Shown one piece after another: positions 22,906-33,060 of a stretch of 64,000 nucleotides of DNA; position 1 is the stretch's first letter; each line of letters opens with the position of its first letter. Below the pieces are notes generated by a model that was not told where the DNA came from, did no database searches, and was given only the letters and a program-made list of their open reading frames with translations. Position numbers and translations under genes: made by a program. Source of the DNA: Anniella stebbinsi (Eukaryota > Chordata > Lepidosauria > Squamata > Anniellidae); contig JARDYH010000001.1 in assembly GCA_029215795.1 (NCBI GenBank), forward strand, positions 10,776,001 through 10,840,000, given 5' to 3'.

Positions 22906-23165
22906 GGTCAGCTGGAAGGGTGGGGTGCAGGTGGTTCTCCTCTCTTAGTGCTCTTCATCCAGGGCTGCAGTTTTGGTCCAACAGCTTTGTTTGGAGATGG
23001 GCGGGGCAAACAAGCACTCCTCAGGCTCAGCCAGCAGCACAGCACTCCCAGCCAACGACCACCTTTCCCCTCAGTCTTCAGCAGCCTGAAGGCTGAAATA
23101 CCTGTGGAGATGGTCGAGGCAAACAAGCACTCCTCAGGCTCACCTGACACCGTTCTCGAAACCTG
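22906..23165 (-). repeat. Two-unit tandem repeat upstream of the LINE
   Basis: GGAGATGG followed by GGCAAACAAGCACTCCTCAG occurs at 22993 and 23106 (113-bp spacing). Position and tandem character suggest the 5' UTR of the LINE or remains of ORF1; the boundary is unclear. Confidence 0.4.
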
Positions 23166-24329
23166 AAATGCCCCTCCCCCCTGTGAGAAGGGTGTGGCCT
23201 CTGATGTTCATGATTGGCATCAATATCCTGAGAAAGGAAATATGGAAGGAAGACAAAAGGTACTTTCCAAGTATTATTTTAAGCCATCTGAAATATCAGG
23301 TGCCAACATGTTAATATGCTGATTTATACCGAAATGAACTCATTACTGTTAATACTCACTGGCTTCTGATTACTTCATAAATCTCTTATCAGAAGTTAGT
23401 GCTTCATGAATTATCAAGTTTATTAACTCAGTGGAGAATGTCAGACTGTGCCTTCCTTTTCACGTGGGTGGCTGTCAAGAGCAAGCCAATTGCTTAATAG
23501 CTTAGGCAATGCTACCATGACCTCTCCTACCACTACAACTACCAGTAGTGAAAGACATCTCCTGCAGGGAATTGAGACAAGTCCCTTCGGTGACTATCAG
23601 CCATGACTGGTAAGACAGCAATCTTATTCTTCAGTTCCTTGGAAGCGGAGCAAGACTCACAAAAAAATAAATAAATCATACAACACTTCAGGGTGGATGG
23701 AGTACTCGCCATATCTCACCATGCTAAAACGGGTCTCTGAAGCAACCCCAGGGCACATCACTCAGTAATGGCACATTGAATAAGAACATCATTTAAAAGA
23801 AATCCAATTTGCCAACCCTGCCACATAGCAGTGCAAAAGACAAAGTTAATAACAACTAAAGCTGGAGATGGGTGAATCTGTCAGTTTTGCTTTCTTCCGC
23901 ATTCATTTTTTTTTAAAAAAGAAAATCTCAAGTTCTCTCTCTCCCAAATATGAAGAACTTTGTAATTGTTGGTAAATTCTTATCAAAAGCTTAGTAAAAT
24001 GAAATTCTCACCCATCTGCACCAGATGAATCCAAGAGGTACAGCTATTCCCAGCATGGAAGGGACTATCATGTACCTGTCTGCCATACTACTGTGAAAAC
24101 TGGGGAGCCTGCCATAAAAACAAGCAGCAACCCTAATCAAACACTAACATAATTTAATGTACAAAGATTAATGTACAAAGCTGGACATTTAAGAGCAAAG
24201 TGCCCAAAGCCCTGGGCCTGGATGAATTAAGCTGTCAATTTCACTTTCTCCAATATATTGTTGTTGTTGTTGTTGTTTTGTTGTTATTAAAAAGTTCTTT
24301 TTGTCCTGACCATAGAGCTTTGCAAATTT
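23166..24329. other. No gene recognised
   Basis: Unique-looking AT-rich DNA with a short TTG run at 24255-24285. No long frames and no motif recognised. Confidence 0.45.
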
Positions 24330-24612
24330 CATAGAATCATAGAATAGTAGAGTTGGAAGGGGCCTATAAGGCCATTGAGTCCAACCCCCTGCTCAATGCA
24401 GGAATCCACCTTAAGCTTAAAACATACCTGACATATGGCTCTCCAGCTACTTCTTGAAGGCCTCTAGAGTGGGAGAGCCCACAACCTCCCTAGGTAATTG
24501 GTTCTACTGTTATACTGCTCTAACAGTCAGGAAGTTTTTCCTTGTGTCCAGCCAGAATCTGGCTTCCTGTAACATGAGCCCATTTTTCTGTGTTCTGCAC
24601 AACCAAGGAATC
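24330..24612 (-). mobile_element. CR1 LINE 3' end, 5'-truncated
   Basis: Antisense: CATAGAATCATAGAATAGTA, AGAGTTGGAAGGGGCC, AGTCCAACCCCCTGCTCAAT, CCCACAACCTCCCTAGGTAA and a TCCAGCCAGAATCTGGCTTC segment, in canonical CR1 order. No coding capacity. Confidence 0.9.
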
Positions 24613-25515
24613 CATAAAGCTGCCACTTATCAAAACTGAACTGAACAGAAATTCTCACCCATCTCTAGCTGAGGCCACTAACAATCCCATCACATAGACA
24701 TCCCCCCTTCCATAAATACACATCTCCCCCCCATCATTTCCTGGGTTCAGTCTCCAGACTGGTCATATATTTTTTAAATACTTCTCTTAAAAATAAATAA
24801 ATGTTCAGGCAAAAGTCCTATGATAGAACCTTTCTTCCTGCCATGCTAGTTTTCTAGTTGCAGGGAGATTTTTATGTTTTCTAATACATGGGGAGCATCC
24901 AAAACTGGATGCAGTTTGGAGTTTGAAGTGGACCATTCTATAATTTCTGTACTCTCTTATCCCAATGTAGAAACAAAGTCTAGGTTGGCATTGAACGGGG
25001 GTGGTGGTATGCAGATAAGACCCAAAATGATTCCCAGCAGATTCCATTAAACTCTAAGATATAAATTTGCAAGACTGCTGGGAGATGATTAAAACCTTCT
25101 TTTGCAACAAATTGGGGCTACAAGGGGCAGGGACCATATTTAGTCCATGTTTTTCTGCAAGCACACTGCTTCAGTTTCTGCATAACAAAATGGCTGCCAT
25201 GAAAACAAAACAAAATGCTTCTCTTTAGTTATGTTACAGTGGATGCTCTTGTCCCTCCAGTGACTCAGTTGCCTACGCTGCAGTGAATGAGACCCCAAGC
25301 TGGGCTGGGCGGAGGCACATGCCTCCCCTTACAAGTGTCCGTGTAATACAAAATTGGCGTGGAGAAATTTCAAGTTTGCTGGATCTACATTGCTATTTAC
25401 TAGAGCAAAGGACCAGGTGCTAAACAGTGGCTCAGGGAGCATAAACAGTTATCTGCTGTTCCCATGAGCCATACACTGGAATGACTTGAATATGCCATCA
25501 GAAATGTACATCTGA
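24613..25515. other. No gene recognised
   Basis: Flank of the giant hAT insertion. The 80-residue antisense frame at 24805-25047 has no recognisable features. Confidence 0.45.
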
Positions 25516-25523
25516 GTTGCTAT
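25516..25523. repeat. 8-bp target-site duplication, left, of giant hAT copy 1
   Basis: GTTGCTAT here and at 37092-37099 directly abut the TAGGG termini. It fits nTnnnnAn, the target preference reported for Ac-type hAT elements. Confidence 0.95.
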
Positions 25524-26650
25524 TAGGGGTGTGCATCGGATCGGATCCGATCCACGATCCGAATCCGATCCGCCCCAAAAATCGGAAAATCCGATCCGAT
25601 CCGATCCGATACACCATCCGATCCGATCCGATCCGATCCGGCGAGGTCCGATCCGGATCGGATCGGATCGGCGGATCGGACGCCATTTTAAATGCGTTTT
25701 TCCCATAGCAAAGTATTGTTGTTTTACAAAAACGCCTATAACTTTTTCATTTTTAACGACAGAAGGATGAAACTTGGGCACATTGTACACTGGTTAGGGA
25801 TAGGTATCTGTGAGAAATTTCAGAAAGATTGGTGCATGCAGTTTGTGGCAATTAATTTTTTAATAAATAACATGGAATGCCTATAACTCGGTCATTTTTA
25901 AAGTTACACAAATGAAACTTTGCCACATTGTAGGTGGAACCTTGGGACCCACGTGTGTGAAATCCCAGAACCGTGGGTGCTTGCCTGGTGTGGCAATGAA
26001 TTTTTGAAAAATGGGTAGTAGTGGGGTAAATGCAGTTATGCCTCCCATGTTTTTATTTTTAAAGATACAAACAGGACACTTCGGCACATTACAGGGAACA
26101 CTTCCCTTGATATGTGTGTAAAATTTCAGACAGCTAGCTCCAGGCATGTGTTGGCAATGAATTGTTGAAAATTGGGTAGCAGTGGGGTAAAATACAGTTT
26201 TGCCTCCCATTTTTTTATTTTCAAAGATACAAACGGGAAACTTTGGCACATTGCAGGGAACACTTCACTTCAAATGTGTGTGAAATTTCCGGAAGCTAGG
26301 TGCAACATTTTAGTGGGAAACGAACGTTTATTCATGGCATTTCACATGGGATTTATGGGTTGGTTTTAAGAGCTACAAACCTCTAACTCGCTCACATGGC
26401 ACAGGACCTATGCCCGCTCAAACACTGGAAATTTAACAAACTTTGGTGCAATGCTTTAGTGGGAAAACAAAGGTTTACGCATGGCATTTCACATGGGATT
26501 TATGGGTTGGTTTTAAGAGCTACAAACCTCTAACTCGCTCACATGGCACAGGACCTATGCCCGCTCAAACGCTGGAAATTTAACAAACTTTGGTGCAATG
26601 CTTTAGTGGGAAAACAAAGGTTAAACTTTATTATTTTAAACCTTCAGGAA
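25524..26650 (+). repeat. Left long terminal inverted repeat, copy 1
   Basis: From outside in: 12-bp terminus; a roughly 150-bp GGATC/GATCC array (about 25536-25680); the YY1-like complement GACGCCATTTTAAATG at 25680; then about four degenerate units of 130-150 bp sharing an AAACTTxGGCACATTG core, a GTGTGAAATTTC core and TGGCAATxAATTTTT (starting near 25770, 25910, 26060, 26230). Last come two 147-bp units (TTTA phases at 26327 and 26474). It ends at CCTTCAGGAA, which also ends the right repeat. Confidence 0.9.
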
Positions 26651-26732
26651 AGGGAGGGGGAGGCTGTGTTTGTGTGTGTGTGTTTGACAGCTTGATCCAC
26701 CAATTGTGCTTTAGAATACATGACTGAATCAC

Positions 26733-26796
26733 CCAATCCTGTGAAGACTTTCTTCAGCCTCCAATCGCAATGCTGGAGGAGGGCACCAGTATATAT
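26733..26796 (+). promoter_or_regulatory. Predicted transposase promoter (CCAAT boxes and TATA box)
   Basis: CCAAT at 26733-26737 and 26761-26765, and a TATATAT box at 26790-26796, lie just inside the left inverted repeat and about 465 bp upstream of the transposase ATG. Start of transcription would be near 26820. The order and spacing are those of a standard RNA polymerase II promoter. It is conserved in copy 2. Confidence 0.65.
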
Positions 26797-26829
26797 TCTC
26801 TCAGCCCTGCCCTTCTGGCTCTTTGTGGG

Positions 26830-27260
26830 TTGAACGTGGAGGAGATTAGGGAGTGTTTTGGAGCTGTGTTGGAGAGACTGTATTGATTTGATTGTATTTG
26901 GAGGTGGTTTTGAGGAGTTTCTGATCTTTTACTTCAGCTTTTCTTGTTCTCTCTCTTGGCTTTCCTTTCTCTCTTGCCTTTCCTTTCTTAGATAGCACGT
27001 TTGTTTGTCTGTGAGTTCAGTTTGTCTTTGCAGTGAGTGTGTTTGTTTGTTCTACTTTCGCTTTCTGAAAAAAACCCAAAAAAATAATAAAAAAATATTT
27101 CTATCCTCTCTCTCTCTCTCTCTCTTTCTCTCTGTGTGTGTGTGTGTGTGCGCGCTTGTGAGTGAGTGTGTGTTGCTGGGCTGTGTAGCCTGCTGCTACA
27201 AACACAAAAAAAGTCAGCAAAGCACACACTTACACAAAAATAAATAATAATAAAAATAAA
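26830..27260 (+). other. Predicted 5' untranslated region of the transposase
   Basis: No coding frame. Contains a CT run then a GT run (about 27104-27152), mirrored in copy 2 with a different length, and an A-rich stretch (about 27225-27260) just before the ATG. The ATG at 27261 sits in an AAAATGA context and opens the long frame. Confidence 0.5.
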
Positions 27261-29789
27261 ATGAAGCGTGGCACTCAAAGGGGGGGTGCTCCCAAGGCAG
27301 CATTTGGGAGAGGCCGCTCTGGGCATGGCGCTGCTGCTGCTGCTGCTGCTGGGACCAGCAGCAGGCAGCCTACTTCCACACCCCCAGTTAAACTGAGGCG
27401 TTCTCCACTGGGGCAGCAGAAGCAGGCAGAGGCAACTCAAAGTAGTGCCTGCAGGGCACTCTTTCAGCAACATGAGGCAGGTGCTGGGAGCAGCAGTGGG
27501 CATGAAGAAGGAGCACTATATTATCCAGCTCCTTCTTTGGTGGGTGAGCCTGTGAACCCGCTGACTGATCTTTTCCCAGATCTTGTGGAAGTCAGCGAGG
27601 TTCAGAGTGAGAAGGAGGACTCTGATGTGGGGCAAGAGGAAGAGCAGGCAGCACCAGAGACTTACTCTCCACAATCCGTCCTCTCTTCCACTCATTCCCT
27701 TGCTCCTGAGGTGACACCACAGAGCGAAGGCGCCGGCAGGCCGTCTGTGTCACCCCAGAAGCGACAGGCAAGCAAGGTGTGGGACCACTTTGAGGTGGCA
27801 GTGGATTCCCGCTTTGCTGTCTGTCGCCACTGCAAGATGTCAGTGAGCAGGGGAAAAATGCCAGGCCACTTCACCACCACGAACCTCAGCCGCCACATGC
27901 AGAGGCACCACCAGTCTGTTTTGCTTGGGACCGAGGCGGGCACCTCGCAGCAGACTGGTGCTAGCGGCAAGGGCAAGCAGAAGGCTCCTGCAACTTCTGC
28001 CAGCTCTCGACCTCCCATCCCCAAGAGGCTTCGCCAGGCCACCATGGAAGAGATGGGGTGGGGGAAGTATGGAGCCACAAGGTGGCGTTTTCCAGCGCCC
28101 AACCAGATCACCAATTGCATCGGTGAGATGGTGGCGTTGGATGACCAGCCATTCAGCCTCGTCGAGAACGCAGGCTTCAAGAGGCTGATGGCTCTTGTGG
28201 TTCCATACTACAAGCCGCCGTGTCGCACCACCCTGAGCAGGCGTGTGGTGCCCTCCCTGTACCAGGCATGCAGGGAGTTAGTTCTGGGTCGTCTGTGCCA
28301 GGCAGAGGCACAGAAGGTGCACTTCACTTCGGACATCTGGTCCAGCGAAGGAGGAGTGCACGCTTACCTGTCCCTGACGGCTCACTGGTGGGGAGCCTCA
28401 GGGCAGGAAGCACCCAGGACTTCTGGGACTGGGAAGGAGGGCTGCCGCTGGGCCCTCCTTCATACCGCAGTCATGGACCAGTCCCACACGGCGGAGGAGA
28501 TTACGGAGGCCATGAACCGCATGGTGGCAGGGTGGCTGGGCGGGCACCAGCACACCCGCGGTTACATGGTCACGGACGGGGGAGCCAATATGCTGAAGGC
28601 GGTGCGCGATGGCGGATTTGAGGGCATCCGCTGCATCGCGCACGTCTTCAACCTGGTCGTCAGGGATGGCCTTGGAGGCAGCAAGGCCCCTCTCCCTCCC
28701 CAAATCCGTAATCTCCTAGAGAGCTGCAGGAAGGTGGCTGGGCATTTCCACCACAGCGTGAAGGGCAGTCGGTTGCTGCGGGAGAAGCAGCAGGAGCTGG
28801 GACTTCCGCAGCACCGGCTAGTGCAGGACGTGGCAACACGTTGGAACTCCACCTACCACATGCTCGAGCGTATGGTGGAGCAACAGCGTGTTGTCCACGA
28901 GATGTTCAGGGTCGGGGACATTGGCATCCAGGCCCCACTGTCCAGGCAGCAGTGGGAGGCCATGTCCCAGCTTCTGGTGGTCCTCAAGCCGTTCCTTGAG
29001 GCCACCGAGACCCTGAGCAGCAGCACTGCCCTTCTCAGCCAGGTGCTCCCCGTGGCCAGGCATCTCCAGAATCAGATGGGCGAGTTTCTGGAGGCCGGGG
29101 ATGCCGTCACCGGCAGGCGCTTCCTGCCAGAGGTGCGGGAAGTGGTGACGAGGCTGAGGGAAAGCCTATCCCGCCGGGTCCAGCCTCTCTACAATGAGAG
29201 GCAGTACATGTTGGCCACCATGTGCGACCCGCGCATCAAGGATGGGTTATGTGGGCAGACTTCCCGGGCAGGTTGGGTGGAAATGCTGGTGACGGACGTT
29301 CGGGCGGCCCGGGATGCCAGGATTGGGCAGGCAGAGGAGGAGCCCACCGAAGCCCAGGCGCTAAGTCCGCTGAGCACCACCAGCAGTGGCGGCACCACCA
29401 CACCCAGCAGGGGGACAGGCCAGGGGTTTTGGGACAAGGCTTTGCAGGCTGCGGTTGGGCATAGAGGCACTCAACCCAGCCGCCGCCAGGATGACGCTGC
29501 AGCAGCAGTGCAGCGTTACCTGGCGGAGCAGATGGAGGACGGCTCCATCGAACCCCTGGCCTACTGGTCATCTCGGCGCCAGATGTGGCCTGATCTGGCG
29601 CGGGTGGCCATGGACAGAATCAGCTGCCCACCGTCCAGCGTTCCAAGCGAGCGGGTGTTTTCCATGGCGGGCGACGTGGTCACACCCCACCGCTCTCGCT
29701 TGGACGCTGAGATTGTGGAGCAGCTGGTCTTCCTCAAGGTCAATCTGCCCCTGCTGGGATACCCCACCCTCATGCCCGCGGGGGAGTAA
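27261..29789 (+). CDS. hAT transposase with N-terminal BED zinc finger
   Basis: Intact 842-residue nuclear enzyme predicted to cut at the element ends and reinsert them with an 8-bp duplication. Residues 1-165 are low-complexity, basic then acidic. A BED finger lies at about 172-217 (VWDHF; C188, C191, H212, H216/H217), the likely DNA-binding part. The RNase H-like core has D358 in FTSDIW, D439 in VTDGGAN, the CIAH motif (458-461) and TRWNSTYHML (526-535), then the helical insertion. The last acidic residue is E797 in PSSVPSERVFS. The hAT dimerisation region is about 764-830 (PLAYW to VFLKVNLPLL). All expected catalytic residues are present with no stop or frameshift, so it is probably functional. 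The start is the first ATG after the promoter; the next ATG lies much further in. Closest by motifs to the Ac/ZBED side of hAT. Confidence 0.95.
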   Translation: MKRGTQRGGAPKAAFGRGRSGHGAAAAAAAGTSSRQPTSTPPVKLRRSPLGQQKQAEATQSSACRALFQQHEAGAGSSSGHEEGALYYPAPSLVGEPVNPLTDLFPDLVEVSEVQSEKEDSDVGQEEEQAAPETYSPQSVLSSTHSLAPEVTPQSEGAGRPSVSPQKRQASKVWDHFEVAVDSRFAVCRHCKMSVSRGKMPGHFTTTNLSRHMQRHHQSVLLGTEAGTSQQTGASGKGKQKAPATSASSRPPIPKRLRQATMEEMGWGKYGATRWRFPAPNQITNCIGEMVALDDQPFSLVENAGFKRLMALVVPYYKPPCRTTLSRRVVPSLYQACRELVLGRLCQAEAQKVHFTSDIWSSEGGVHAYLSLTAHWWGASGQEAPRTSGTGKEGCRWALLHTAVMDQSHTAEEITEAMNRMVAGWLGGHQHTRGYMVTDGGANMLKAVRDGGFEGIRCIAHVFNLVVRDGLGGSKAPLPPQIRNLLESCRKVAGHFHHSVKGSRLLREKQQELGLPQHRLVQDVATRWNSTYHMLERMVEQQRVVHEMFRVGDIGIQAPLSRQQWEAMSQLLVVLKPFLEATETLSSSTALLSQVLPVARHLQNQMGEFLEAGDAVTGRRFLPEVREVVTRLRESLSRRVQPLYNERQYMLATMCDPRIKDGLCGQTSRAGWVEMLVTDVRAARDARIGQAEEEPTEAQALSPLSTTSSGGTTTPSRGTGQGFWDKALQAAVGHRGTQPSRRQDDAAAAVQRYLAEQMEDGSIEPLAYWSSRRQMWPDLARVAMDRISCPPSSVPSERVFSMAGDVVTPHRSRLDAEIVEQLVFLKVNLPLLGYPTLMPAGE

Positions 29790-30369
29790 TTGGCAGGCAC
29801 CCCCCATCCATCCCACACCTTTGGGCAGGCACCGGCAGGCCCTTGATTTTTTAATTCTTATTTTCGGTTAATTAATTTTCTTTACTTTAATTTACTGGCT
29901 GTGTTGTTTACAGCTCAGTAACTCAACTCTGAACGATGGATCCCGAAGGGATCTAGTTTCTTCTCCTAGCCTCTTACATTGAGGGGATGCACAAGCATCT
30001 CACACATTCTATGTTGTTTGACTTGAACCAATGTGCTTGCACGTGTGCCTCTGAAATTGGACTCCGATGGCTCCCTCCAGGCCTTCTGTAAGGTCCCACA
30101 CTTCCATGGGCGTTTCTTCTTGTAAGACCACGTCAGAGGCTCATGAGAACTTTGGATAAGAAGAAGGCTTAATTTTATCGCCAAGGAACGCATGCACCTC
30201 TCTGACTATGAACGAAGGACGCGATAGGATTCCTCTTCCAGGCTCCTACATTGAGTGGATGACAAGCAGCATCCCACACTGTTTCTGACTGTGTCTTTTG
30301 GACTTATGTGGCAGCCTTGCAGGGCTGTCACTGTGTGTTGTGTTTATTTTGGCTATATGATTTAAAAAA
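29790..30369 (+). other. Region between transposase and first minisatellite, copy 1
   Basis: No clear AATAAA directly after the stop codon, only T/A-rich sequence (29840-29890). Two similar segments, CTTACATTGAGGGGATG (about 29973) and CCTACATTGAGTGGATGA (about 30244), hint at an old internal duplication. Conserved in copy 2 (53771-54346). Function unknown. Confidence 0.5.
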
Positions 30370-31233
30370 CTGCCTGCCCGCCTGCCCACCTGCTAGGTTG
30401 CCGCCATTGTGAAGTAGCCGGAATGCGTGGGCTGGTCTCACGGTTCTATTGCTTACTTGTGCAATGTGCAAGCGCCTGGCATCATGCCCGCCTCTGCCTC
30501 TGCCTCTGCCTGCCTGCCTGCCTGCCCGCCTGCCCGCCTGCTAGGTTGCCGCCATTGTGAAGTAGCCGGAATGCGTGGGCTGGTCTCACGGTTCTATTGC
30601 TTACTTGTGCAATGTGCAAGCGCCTGGCATCATGCCCGCCTCTGCCTCTGCCTCTGCCTGCCTGCCTGCCTGCCTGCCCGCCTGCTAGGTTGCCGCCATT
30701 GTGAAGTAGCCGGAATGCGTGGGCTGGTCTCACGGTTCTATTGCTTACTTGTGCAATGTGCAAGCGCCTGGCATCATGCCCGCCTCTGCCTCTGCCTCTG
30801 CCTGCCTGCCTGCCTGCCCGCCTGCCCGCCTGCTAGGTTGCCGCCATTGTGAAGTAGCCGGAATGCGTGGGCTGGTCTCACGGTTCTATTGCTTACTTGT
30901 GCAATGTGCAAGCGCCTGGCATCATGCCCGCCTCTGCCTCTGCCTCTGCCTGCCTGCCTGCCTGCCTGCCCGCCTGCTAGGTTGCCGCCATTGTGAAGTA
31001 GCCGGAATGCGTGGGCTGGTCTCACGGTTCTATTGCTTACTTGTGCAATGTGCAAGCGCCTGGCATCATGCCCGCCTCTGCCTCTGCCTCTGCCTGCCTG
31101 CCTGCCTGCCTGCCCGCCTGCTAGGTTGCCGCCATTGTGAAGTAGCCGGAATGCGTGGGCTGGTCTCACGGTTCTATTGCTTACTTGTGCAATGTGCAAG
31201 CGCCTGGCATCATGCCCGCCTCTGCCTCTGCCT

Positions 31234-31264
<31 letters not shown>

Positions 31265-31390
31265 CTAGGTTGCCGCCATTGTGAAGTAGCCGGAATGCGT
31301 GGGCTGGTCTCACGGTTCTATTGCTTACTTGTGCAATGTGCAAGCGCCTGGCATCATGCCCGCCTCTGCCTGCCCGCCCGCCTGCCTGCC
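30370..31390 (+). repeat. Minisatellite 1 (144/148-bp units) with YY1-like sites, copy 1
   Basis: The CTAGGTTG anchor occurs at 30393, 30541, 30685, 30833, 30977, 31121 and 31265: seven units, spacings of 144 or 148. The 4-bp difference lies in a CCTG run. Each unit carries GCCGCCATTGTG, one base from the YY1 consensus complement GCCGCCATTTTG, with CACGGTTCTATTGCTTACTT downstream. Frames through it are open but repetitive. Confidence 0.9.
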
Positions 31391-31403
31391 TGGAGGTGCC
31401 CAT

Positions 31404-32336
31404 GCAGCTGTGACTTTGCCTCTGCCAGTGGGACTTTGCCTCTGCCACTGGGACTTTGCCTCTGCCACTGGGACTTTGCCTGGAGGGAGCTGTGCCAAAC
31501 TGTGACTTTGCCTGGAGGACCCTGTGCCAATGTGACTTTGCCTGGAGGGAGCTGTGCCAAACTGTGACTTTGCCTGGAGGAGCCTGTGCCAAACTGGGAC
31601 TTTGCCTGGAGGACCCTGTGCCAATGTGACTTTGCCTGGAGGGAGCTGTGCCAAACTGTGACTTTGCCTGGAGGAGCCTGTGCCACTGGGACTTTGCCTG
31701 GAGGGAGCTGTGCCAAACTGGGACTTTGCCTGGAGGGAGCTGTGCCAAACTGGGACTTTGCCTGGAGGGAGCTGTGCCAAACTGTGACTTTGCCTGGAGG
31801 ACCCTGTGCCAATGTGACTTTGCCTGGAGGGAGCTGTGCCAAACTGTGACTTTGCCTGGAGGAGCCTGTGCCACTGGGACTTTGCCTGGAGGGAGCTGTG
31901 CCAAACTGGGACTTTGCCTGGAGGGAGCTGTGCCAAACTGGGACTTTGCCTGGAGGGAGCTGTGCCAAACTGTGACTTTGCCTGGAGGACCCTGTGCCAA
32001 TGTGACTTTGCCTGGAGGGAGCTGTGCCAAACTGTGACTTTGCCTGGAGGAGCCTGTGCCACTGGGACTTTGCCTGGAGGGAGCTGTGCCAAACTGTGAC
32101 TTTGCCTGGAGGACCCTGTGCCAATGTGACTTTGCCTGGAGGGAGCTGTGCCAAACTGTGACTTTGCCTGGAGGAGCCTGTGCCACTGGGACTTTGCCTG
32201 GAGGGAGCTGTGCCAAACTGTGACTTTGCCTGGAGGACCCTGTGCCAATGTGACTTTGCCTGGAGGGAGCTGTGCCAAACTGTGACTTTGCCTGGAGGAC
32301 CCTGTGCCAATGTGACTTTGCCTGGAGGAGCCTATG
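31404..32336 (+). repeat. Minisatellite 2 (30/32-bp units), copy 1
   Basis: About 30 units of GACTTTGCCTGGAGG followed by GAGC or ACCC and TGTGCCAA. Units of 30 and 32 bp alternate, and variants form higher-order blocks (for example 31690-31880 resembles 31880-32060). All three frames are free of stops over long distances, so the 540-residue antisense and other frames here result from the repeat. It ends at the predicted exon 1 donor. Confidence 0.9.
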
Positions 32337-32378
32337 TGCCACTGGAGTCCTCCGATCCACATCGGCCGCACGAATAAG

Positions 32379-32384
32379 GTAAGT
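32379..32384 (+). promoter_or_regulatory. Predicted splice donor, end of first exon of cassette gene, copy 1
   Basis: AATAAG|GTAAGTGTG: exon end at 32378, GTAAGT at 32379-32384. The next acceptor is at 32598, giving a 220-bp intron; the equivalent intron in copy 2 is also exactly 220 bp. The upstream start of this exon is unknown and may lie in minisatellite 2. Confidence 0.6.
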
Positions 32385-32598
32385 GTGTGCAGTCAACGCA
32401 GGGACACCTGAGAGTGTCCAGAAGTGGGGCAGTGTGAGATCTTACTTCCGAGTAAGCAAGCAGGCAGCCCCGTGTGCCTACTGGGGCGTGGGCACTCAGG
32501 ACCGGGCAGATGCCAGTCCTGGGTGAGAGGGAGCCAATGGTGGAAAAGTATGATTTATCTCATGTTAATTCTTTCCCCCCCCCCTCCTTCTTTTGCAG

Positions 32599-32714
32599 CC
32601 TATGGAACTCTTTGCCACAGTGCCCAGGAGAGACGGTAATGCAGACTGCCCACCTGCCCGTCACTGCCCGCCTGGAAGTGGCATCTTATCAACAACGCCC
32701 TCAGGAGGACTACG
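32599..32714 (+). other. Predicted cassette exon A (116 nt), copy 1
   Basis: Acceptor: poly-C/T tract then CTTCTTTTGCAG. Exon starts CCTATGGAACTC and ends GACTACG before donor GTAAGT. Open in two frames. Nearly identical to the 116-nt exon at 34254-34369. Copy 2 has no exon in this position. Confidence 0.6.
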
Positions 32715-32931
32715 GTAAGTGTTCTGTGAATGGGGGGGGGCACCTTCCACCTAACTGAAGGTTGGCTGTCTGCCTGCTAACTTCCGAGTGAGCAGGCAGC
32801 CCCGTGTGCCTGCTGGGGCGTGGGCACTCAGGACCGGGCAGATGCCAGTCCTGGGTGAGAGGGAGCCAATGGTGGAAAAGTATGATTTATCTCATGTTAA
32901 TTCTTTCCCCCCCCCCCTCCTTCTTTTGCAG

Positions 32932-33046
32932 CCTATGGAACTCTTCGCCACTGCGCAAAGCGCACCCGTGAATCCAGACTGCCCATCTGCCCCAGCCACG
33001 GCCGCATGGAGGTGGCCCCTCGATTCACGTCGCCCCTACGACTCAG
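32932..33046 (+). other. Predicted cassette exon B (115 nt), copy 1
   Basis: Acceptor CTTTTGCAG, start CCTATGGAACTC, end CTACGACTCAG, donor GTAAGA. Nearly identical to exon D at 33970-34084. Open in the frame that follows the 116-nt type in phase. The 504-bp intron behind it contains a hAT-like MITE. Confidence 0.6.
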
Positions 33047-33060
33047 GTAAGAGTGCAGGC

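Noticed and set aside
27692..28703. Frames of 100-162 residues overlapping the transposase on the other strand or in other frames
   Set aside because: Shadows of a GC-rich coding sequence; the same shadows appear in copy 2.
30427..31390. Possible CRISPR-like array because of regular 144-148-bp repeats
   Set aside because: Units are long and contiguous, without short repeats alternating with unique spacers, in a eukaryotic context.
30774..32396. 540-residue antisense open frame in copy 1
   Set aside because: It runs through minisatellites 1 and 2, which lack stop codons in most frames; the peptides are three frame versions of the same 30-bp unit, and copy 2 does not preserve the frame as one piece.
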